The notes under the pieces were generated by a model. That model had not been told where the DNA came from, searched no databases, and worked only from the letters and a program-made list of their open reading frames with translations. Below, piece by piece: positions 56,666-64,000 of a DNA stretch of 64,000 nucleotides (position 1 is the first letter of the stretch; each line of letters opens with the position of its first letter). The position numbers and the translations under genes are program-made. The stretch is from Oscheius tipulae. Lineage: Eukaryota; Nematoda; Chromadorea; Rhabditida; Rhabditidae. The DNA is taken from assembly GCA_037178975.1 (NCBI GenBank), contig JASJZH010000005.1, forward strand, positions 4,030,001 to 4,094,000, read 5' to 3'.

Positions 56666-59109
56666 TCTGAAATCTGAGGATTGTGGAAGTGGGCTCAATA
56701 AGTTCAAAGCTTGTATAAATATTTGTTGCATACTGGAATGTGTCAGAATGATGAGGAATCTTTACGAGATGGTTAACTGGACTGGCATCTTTAGAGAATG
56801 CAAACGAACGGAAGTGAAAGATTGAAATAGCAGGACAGAAAGGTAACCGGAAAAAGCAAACCCTCGTCAAAGCAACCAACGACTTTAGGTCTTGTTATGA
56901 AATGGTCGAAACAGAATGGAGAAAGGTAGTATCTGGAAAATACTGATTGTTCAGTTAGGATTACAAAGACCGTTCAATTTTGTTTGTGACGGGAACCATT
57001 GACGGTACAGCGTTCTGACGCAAGTGAGCTTGGTACCGCCAGTTTGAGTTGAAAAGGTTTAGATGAGTATTGAACATACTCAGTGTCAATGAGTCCCGTA
57101 AGGAACAAAATGTAACTGTACTGACTGTAAGGCAGTTAACCAGAAGACACGTGACAGGTAAGTACATCCCAAAAAAAGTAGGGAAAAGGAAGTAGTACTC
57201 TTTCTGATCTGAAGCAAGAGAAGTAAGAATTAGTCACGAGTGACACGCACACGTGTTTACACTACAAATTAGCGATATGTGAGGGAGGATTGGGTAATTA
57301 GAAGGACGACGAAGATTCAACACAGCAGCAGCAGAAGGCCGTATTGACGTTGGGCGGAGTCGCTTTGATTAACTAACGACGCCCAGGATTCCAGGGTCCA
57401 AAATCGCGTTACCAGACATATGTTGTGAGGGAAAGAGTTTTTTAAGTGCCTTCAGACTGAGATGGAAGATCCGAAGATAAAGATACTGAGGTCATGTGAG
57501 AAGGGGGGCCCAATTAGAGTGACGCTCGAGAGGAGAGCCGAGTTTTTGAAGACAAATGAAGTTGACACGGAGCAGATGAAAGAAAACACAGCTGACGTAG
57601 AGAGACTCTCTTTTCAGACCTTCTGACAGCTGACATGATGAGGAAATTGAGGGTTAGCCTCTCATAACTGCCAATAGAGAGCTTCGATCAAAAGTTGGAA
57701 TGGAATGACCTCAGACAATGTAGTCTCGTTCTAGCAGAGCCTGAGCAAATGGAAAGAAAACTTGTTTTGAGAAAAGAGAGAGGGAGGAACGAACACTTCC
57801 CTATTCCTGGGCTACATGAGATAAACACAGGAGGAGGAACTTTTCGGATTGGCTTCGTTTCGAGACTGAAAGGAGAGAGTCCCAGCCGGTTCATTATCCT
57901 CGGAATGAGCCAGGAAGTGAGTCAGTTCAGGGTCTCTTTAGATGTTACCCGATTAGTGATGATATAGAATTTACTCTACCTGTTGCATAAAAAAACAACC
58001 AAGAGTTTACACACTGAGTTTGCGCTAAGATTCTGTGTTTTGTTTAGAGTTATAGACAGTCTTGGACCTTATGCTTTCGAATTGTAATCGTGTCAAAATT
58101 TGTAGGCCCTTCCGATGGTTGATCTCGACATTTCAGAGCTACCTTCGGCTCAAAAATGGCATTTTCCACTTCAGGTACTGCAAAGTTGCAGGTTCCCATT
58201 TGGGTTCTGCAGGATACCGCAAACGTAGAGAGTCGCATTTTGGAACAGTAATGAACCTTTTAAATAATGAGATTTCTATGCAGCGAGGTCTACCATAACA
58301 GAAATAAGACTGACAAAATTGAAGAGCCAGGCAATTCTTTATCTGGTGGTGAAAACAGCGCGGGAAATGACATAAAAAGGGGTGTATCTGAAAAGTATCT
58401 CCCGAACTCTCTTTAATATGCGCCTATGCTCCCGCTGGTAAATTATTCGGCTTGTCATGAAAACGTGCCCTGGGCTGAATAATTTACCCCCGGATATTTC
58501 CAGTTGTCAAAAGATTAAAATCTTTCCCGAATGGGTGTGGAAAGTAGGACTCGAGGGAGAGAGCGAGGATAGACAGGAAAACCGAGCTCGAATGTCAGTC
58601 TCGATACGTCAGAGGAAAGGAACAACCAAGCCGCGCACATCTATCGCTTCCGTCATACCTGGGCACTAGAATTGACGAGGTTTAGGCTCTTTTTCGCAAT
58701 GTTACCTTGCTCCAACGCGACTTTCTGTGCTCAAGCCTTTGAAATGTACTGATATTTTCTCTCTAGAAAGTCCTTTGGATCATTTATAGGCGCCTAAGCA
58801 CAACTATGAAACCACTAATAGGAAGACACATTCCAGTATAGTCAAAGGTCTTTGATATAAGAACTGAGACATGAGATGCTGGGCAAACAAGACAAGACGA
58901 AGCGTCCTCCTGTTTTAGAGACACGCTATGTCCATTCTTGGCATCTGGCCAGAATAACCTCTATCTTTAGAGAGAGAGAACGACCTAAAAGTTTTACTTT
59001 CTATGGGTTACCGGTAATAGTTCACACAACGGGGTTGCTGTTACTCAAGAGAAGAATTCTCTAGACACTGGGATAGAACTGGGAATGGGAAACATGAACG
59101 AAAAATACA
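56666..59109. other. Long intergenic stretch, no supported gene
   Basis: About 2.4 kb with one plus-strand frame of 90 codons (57695-57967) of no recognisable content and no splice partners. An inverted repeat GGTAAATTATTC / GAATAATTTACC with a 28-nt loop lies at 58437-58488. CAGCAGCAGCAG occurs near 57322. Otherwise featureless. Confidence 0.5.
58437..58488. repeat. Hairpin-forming inverted repeat
   Basis: GGTAAATTATTC at 58437-58448 and GAATAATTTACC at 58477-58488 are perfect complements, with short GGC/GCT extensions. Could fold into a 12-bp stem. Role unknown. Confidence 0.7.
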
Positions 59110-60690
59110 TTAATGAAGATCCTGGACGATCATCTCGGACCACTGGGTGAGAACCCGCTCGACGAAGCCGCGGCTGTGTAGATTCCCGGTCTCCATGTAA
59201 GCTGTGTGGCCTCCGTGAGCTGTCACACACCCTATGACATTCTCGCTCTGGGTGAATTCGTCGAGGGGAAGGGCTGAAAATGGTCCTATTCTTTCGGAAT
59301 TTGAAGACAGGCTGGTTGTTTTATGATCTACGTCAACCTTTTAAACTTGCCGCAAAAACTAGGTAATTACTGTAGAAGCTATACAAACTATGTACGCAAT
59401 TAGGCGTTTCGAAATAGAATTCTATTTCTAACAAAAGTGTTGAAATCCAAACTGATTACAAGAGATTTGCTCTAATTTGAGACTGCTAGGAAAAGACATA
59501 CGTGAAATAACCAAAAAGTACGCAAAGACTAACATTCGATTGGAGCAAAGTAGTCGTCGACGGAGGTGAGGACGAGGAACGGAATGGGAATCTTGTGAAC
59601 TTTAGGCTTCATCGAGGCGTCCTCGTAATAGTGCTGCAGATCCTTGTAGCCACCTAAAACACATTTCATAATCGAATCTGAGAAAAACATACTCATTACG
59701 GCGGTGAACCTTGTATCGAAGTCGCTGATCGTCTTCGAATTGCACACATACTCCCAGTCAACATGCTTCTCCAGAACCGCTCGGTGTCTAAAAACCGTCT
59801 TTTTTAAGAAACATAAAATATAACTAACGGCTGAATTGTGTCAATGAGACAGCGGGCGATGGCGCTGTTCAGAATAAGACGAGGAATGGGCTGTTCGAGG
59901 GAACGTGTCGACTCGAAGGGATCGAACGGCGAAGAAACAGACATTCCCGCATCCAGATAGGCATTTTCCTTCGTCCTCGTAGCCAAATAATTCCACAGGA
60001 TCATTCTGCATTTCCCTTTGAAAAACACAAGAACAAAAAGACCAACCCTCCCATGCTGAACCCACATCCAATCTTCTTGGCGGCGCGATATCGCTCCGTG
60101 ACGATGTTCTTCAAAATGTAGGCGAGATCTTCGGGATTTGCCGCGTTGTAAGTACGAGGAGTTCGGAGCTGTACGCCGCCGAGACCACGAGGATTCACCA
60201 CAACAACTCTGTATCCATTTCTATGAGCTTCCTGGGCCGGATGGAGAGCATAGGCTGCGTCGTGAGTGTGTCCTGAAACATCTCCCTTGAATCTCGTGCC
60301 CAACGCCATAAATCAAATCGGCCGAACAACTGATAGCGGGTTCATAGGGTCTTACGTCAGCTGATAAGTCAATTTGATCTCTCTTTTGAACGTACCGGTA
60401 ATTCCTGGAAGAATCACGAGAATGTTAGAGTCGTCCGTTCCGTCTTCCGGGTGCAGCCAATCGATGGCCGAAACACCACCATCCGGGAATTCCACGAGTT
60501 CTCTGAACTTTCATTGTACAGTCTATAGCAAAGTTTCGGTTCAACTAAAATTTATTAGCTACGTAAAACTTTGATACAGATAAAAATGTATGAAAGAGTA
60601 CCTTGTCCAGGGAAGAGACGGTCTTGATCTGAAGTTGCGAGCAATGGTCATGACGAGGCCATTCGGAGCCCACCAGGCCGGTCTGTAGGG
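59110..60690 (-). CDS. ABHD1/3-type alpha/beta hydrolase (5' incomplete)
   Basis: Alpha/beta-hydrolase of the YheT/ABHD1-ABHD3 family, which hydrolyses medium-chain or oxidised phospholipids at membranes. Seen in order: PYRPAWWAPNGLVMTIARNF, VEFPDGGVSAIDWLHPED, ILVILPGITG (oxyanion region), GYRVVVVNPRGLGG, the nucleophile elbow GCGFSMGG with catalytic Ser, LILNSAIARCLIDTI, DFDTRFTAVMGGYKDL, the catalytic Asp region VLTSVDDYFAP, and the His region VTAHGGHTAYME. The C-terminus is LTQWSEMIVQDLH followed by TAA. The first exon, with the membrane helix, was not found upstream of 60690. A candidate signal-anchor exon lies far away at 63.2 kb on the other side of VPS33B, so it probably belongs elsewhere. 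All catalytic residues are in place. Confidence 0.85.
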
Positions 60691-60950
60691 CTGAATTTGA
60701 ATTATTTGAACAAGAAAAAGACCAAGTTTACTCTTTTAAGGAAACGGAGATGTCTGCGAGAGCGACAATAGAGATCTGAGCCAAATTTGACGTACACCCG
60801 AGGCTTCTGGAAATGTCTTCTTTAGGAAACTTCTAGAATTATGAATTTTTGCAACCAGGACTTTGATAAGCTGATAAGGGGTGTTACGTGAGAATCTTGC
60901 GGAAAACATGCTCAGAAAGGATAAGAAGACCTACAATATACAAAAAAGGG

Positions 60951-62985
60951 TTATAGTTGAGTGACAGTGGCGTCGTTTGGCACAGAAGACCAGGCATTCT
61001 TCAGGGCGGTCTGAAGGGATGGCATCTTGACCTCGGCAACGGCTTTGAGGAAACTGTCACGATGAATGATATTCGTTGTGGCTATGATGACTCGGAAATT
61101 GTTCTGCTGGGCCAGGAGACGAAGAGCAGCCACCTCGGCATAGGTCACTCCGCCAACGAAATACACAAGAATGGCTTTCTTCATTCGACTATCAGGACGA
61201 CGATCGGCCGGCGTATAGCTATTCTCCTCCACGAGGACCTTGCTAAACGTCTTCTGGAGCTCCTTGCTGTTCCAGCCATGGGCCATCGAATCGGCTACTA
61301 TCTGAACCCAGTTGAATAGATTTTGATTATAAAATGCGAGCTAACCTGGCAAAAAACGGGTGTATAGGCTCCGGAGAAGACGTAGTTCATTCTGGATGGA
61401 TTGCGAAGATCTTGGGTTGGTTCTTCTTTCGGCACGAGGTTCAAGCGTCTCTTCAGGAATGGAAAGAGCGGATAGCCATTGTCAGCCTTCTTTGGAGCCC
61501 CAGGCGGAGCCAGATCCTCGAGCGGCTTGTCCTTCTTGAAAATCAGCTTCTTTTTTGCGAGAATGTACATGATTTGGACGTATTCGTTGCCGAAAGTCCT
61601 GTAGAAAAAGTGCCAGAAGTCATCGTAGAAGACGGTCGGGAGTCCGTTCATCGTGATACTAGCCAAGGTGACGAGACAGAGAATGTTGAACGGATCGTAC
61701 TCCATGAGAATGAGATTTTCCAGGAACTCCTTCAGCTTTTTGAGATCCACAGTCCCATCAATCAGCTCGTGTTCGAATTTTAGCCGTTCAGCTCCGCCGA
61801 TCTCGCTTCGTTCTTGCAGTACTTCGCATGCACAGATGTGCATCTCGAGCTGGCGATGCTGCAGTTTTAGATGCTTCAGTTTGTTCGACACAAAATCCTT
61901 CATATCTTGCACCTGGTCGAGCGAGGCTCCTTTGTCAAAACTCGACTGGATTTCCTTGGCCTTGACACTGAGGAAGGTAGAGACTCCGACCATGTGTTTA
62001 TTCCGAATCGAGGCGTACACCCCGTCGTTATTGTCTAGCACGAAAACACGGGCTTTTTTCGGGGCAGCAACATCACCTTGCCCTAATAAAGCACGTTTTT
62101 AAAAAAGAAAAACAAGCTCACCAGCTTCAGGCTTCATTCTTTCCTCGACTTCTGGTGTGAACTGTATTTTGCTGCAGCTGATCGTGAACATGTCGTGCAG
62201 CATCGCCTCATACGTCACCCCGGTCATCATGACCGTCGCCAGGTCAATATTCCGGTCGAAGACATAAATGTGACTGATTGGCTGGTCCGGAGAGGCACGA
62301 GGCTCGCCTTTGACCTCGTAAATTTGATGAAGAATCTTCCAGAGATGGTCAGATTGCTCTCCGAGGCCATAAACAGTCGGAATCAGTCCATAGAGGGACT
62401 GAAAAGGGGTGTAGGTGCTGAAAAACTGTATAGAAAGATACCTGAAGTTGATAAATAGAGTGAGCAGCCGAAAGAAGGTCTGGTTTTGCAGTTGGTGGCA
62501 GTTCGAGAGAGAAAAGATCAGTTTCCAGCGGGAGTAGAGGAATGTTCATCTCGAATGATTCGAGAGACCCGTAGATTCCGGCCATTTCGAGTTCCCGCGA
62601 GGCTAGATGACTCTGACGATCGACCCAGATCACGGCCATCTTCTTGTCCGGCATCGAAAGCTGATGTTGTACTAGCATCTTTACATGCTCAAATGTACAT
62701 CTGCACCGAAAATACGCGGCAAATGGTAAAATCTAACCTCAACATATAAACTCTGGTGAGAATTTGCGGATTCCACGGTAACGACATGTTTCCTTTCAGT
62801 GGAATTACTCGTGCGCATCCATGCTGCTGAAGGAGTGACATCGACGCGATTTTGTCCAGAGGACGTAAGAGGGAGACATCGACGACAAGATCCTTCGATC
62901 CGGACAGAGTTTCCAGGAGATGTATGAGCTCGCGGCGAGCAACCTCGCAAAGAAGGCCCAGTGACTGATCGGATAGATCAGTCAT
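60951..62985 (-). CDS. vps33b: VPS33B, Sec1/Munc18-family tethering protein
   Basis: SM-family protein that controls late endosome/lysosome-related organelle fusion with VPS16B/SPE-39. About 590 residues. Matches VPS33B in order: MTDLSDQSLGLLCEVARREL, VDVSLLRPLDKIASMSLLQQ, HIYVFDRNIDLATVMMTGVT, EIRN-like VYASIRNKHMVGVSTFLS, DMKDFVSNKLKHLKLQHRQL, and LLSITENGL-like VTLASITMNGLPTVFYDDFW. Near the C-terminus come KRRLNLVPKEEPTQDLRNP, MNYVFSGAYTPVFCQ and AILVYFVGGVTYAEVAALR. The FSGAYTP and YDVD segments match VPS33B rather than VPS33A. Exons keep phase. The start (MTDLSDQ) follows CCTAG by 8 nt. Confidence 0.9.
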
Positions 62986-63199
62986 GGTGCATACTAGGAT
63001 ATAAATCAAGAAATTGGGCGAAAGATGACGGTATTGCATGGGTTGCGAGTACAACAAGGTAAGAAAACATAAAGGTGAGACAATGTGTTTATTTCGTGCA
63101 AGCAAAGAAAGATCAGTGAAAACAACAAGAATACTATCATTTCTGAGCACAATTTTCAGGCAAAAAGCACAAAAATAGGTGAGAAAAGAAAGAAAACCA

Positions 63200-63273
63200 A
63201 CCTCTGCCGAGTAATGGGAGTACATGTAGAGAAGGACGGCTCCGGCGAAGAGACAGGCGAGTAGGAAAAGCAT
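63200..63273 (-). other. Possible first exon encoding a signal anchor
   Basis: An ATG at 63273 opens MLFLLACLFAGAVLLYMYSH, a classic signal-anchor or signal peptide, followed by YSAE and a weak GTTGGT donor. In the same frame further downstream VPS33B begins, but no sensible join was found. It could be the first exon of an unseen gene, an alternative 5' exon, or the missing membrane anchor exon of the ABHD gene lying beyond VPS33B. Low confidence. Confidence 0.35.
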
Positions 63274-64000
63274 CTTCTACTCTTGACGACCTGCTGTGAC
63301 GGCTGTCGGTCGCCTCGGGGCAGCTGCAAAAGATAGACACAATAGAAGATAAGAGTAAAAGGACGATAAGAAGATGATTAGAAGATAGAAACGGATGGGA
63401 GACTACGTCGTGTTTGGACCTTTGAGCTACAGAGTATCATCTGATATGCTGAACTCGCTTTTGTCAGCGAAACTTTGCAGAGTTCGAAAGAAATAATGGA
63501 TCTCTTTGAACAACGTGAGAGAGAAAACGAATCACTGACATGTTCAAGGTCATGGACACCTTTCGCGACAAAAATAACGCCTTCCGACAGAAACTGGTGC
63601 GTTTTTTTTACCTGGAAACCGAGAGAACAACCGGAAAACGAGCAGGGTAAAGAATGGACACGCATGAGGCGAATTAACGAGCTGAGCGAGGGGTCTCGCA
63701 CGTGAAATTGCACCAATCGAAAGACCACAATCCGTCCATGCACCCAATGAACCTGATTCGATCAGCAGAAAGAAAAAGATTATGAAAAAGGGCAGTTTTT
63801 GTTCTTAAGGATGAAAATGTATATGGAAAACGAGCTGATTTCTGCGCGTGGTTTTTTCTTACTGTATGGAGGCCACAATTGGGGGACCCCCTTTCTACAA
63901 TTGAACAATTGGGAGCTTCTTCCCTTTTTATCTTCATCTTTTTTCTAGCAGTTTATTCTAAGAAGTTGACAGAAACAGAGATCGAAGAAACACACGGATA
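63274..64000. other. Edge region, no gene seen
   Basis: 727 bp to the end of the window. Short open frames on both strands, none with recognisable content. The start of a gene leading out of the window is possible. Confidence 0.45.

Noticed and set aside
1-64000. CRISPR arrays, prokaryotic operons, phage or integrase genes
   Set aside because: No regularly spaced repeats, no Shine-Dalgarno-led gene runs; intron-containing genes show a eukaryotic genome.

Overview
The window looks like a gene-dense stretch of a nematode nuclear genome. The reasons are: very short introns (about 36-60 nt, GT..TTTCAG style); a tandem array of serpentine chemoreceptors that resemble the nematode Sra/Srab class; a nematode-type astacin (NAS) relic; calponin-like muscle repeats; and many start codons sitting 0-10 nt after a TTTCAG-type splice acceptor, the pattern expected for spliced-leader trans-splicing. 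The species cannot be named from the sequence. All gene models were joined by hand from reading frame, splice phase and family similarity; no search was run.

Layout. 1-1.77 kb: no gene seen, one GA microsatellite. 1.78-3.45 kb (-): an orphan seven-helix receptor. 4.37-8.12 kb (+): 3' part of a membrane ADAM metalloprotease. 8.23-15.22 kb (-): a large Lys/Pro/Glu-rich (PEVK-like) repeat protein whose exons splice in phase into calponin-like repeats. 15.3-17.0 kb (-): a coiled-coil protein. 17.7-20.8 kb: two divergently transcribed, paralogous secreted cysteine-rich proteins 163 bp apart. 20.9-21.6 kb (-): small membrane protein. 21.8-23.0 kb (+): a decayed astacin metalloprotease, overlapped tail-to-tail by a multi-pass membrane protein gene (23.0-23.5 kb, -). 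23.7-24.8 kb (-): CDK1. 26.9-29.1 kb (+): SCYL3-like pseudokinase. 30.7-32.7 kb (+): oxysterol-binding protein-related protein.

32.8-50.5 kb (-): nine apparently intact Sra/Srab-like receptor genes head to tail, one truncated receptor pseudogene and one smaller relic. 51.6-53.1 kb (-): protein with three CCHC zinc knuckles. 54.2-55.3 kb (-): two-part GNAT acetyltransferase with an apparent one-base frame break. 55.6-56.7 kb (-): two-helix membrane protein. 56.7-59.1 kb: no supported gene. 59.1-60.7 kb (-): ABHD1/3-type hydrolase. 60.95-62.99 kb (-): VPS33B. 63.2-64 kb: a possible signal-anchor exon, otherwise nothing supported.

There is no single pathway here. Housekeeping genes (cell cycle, lipid transfer, vesicle tethering, pseudokinase) flank a recently expanded chemosensory array. 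The most unusual items are the PEVK/calponin-like fusion gene, the mirror-image cysteine-rich gene pair, the catalytically dead astacin relic, and the pseudogenisation visible inside the receptor array.
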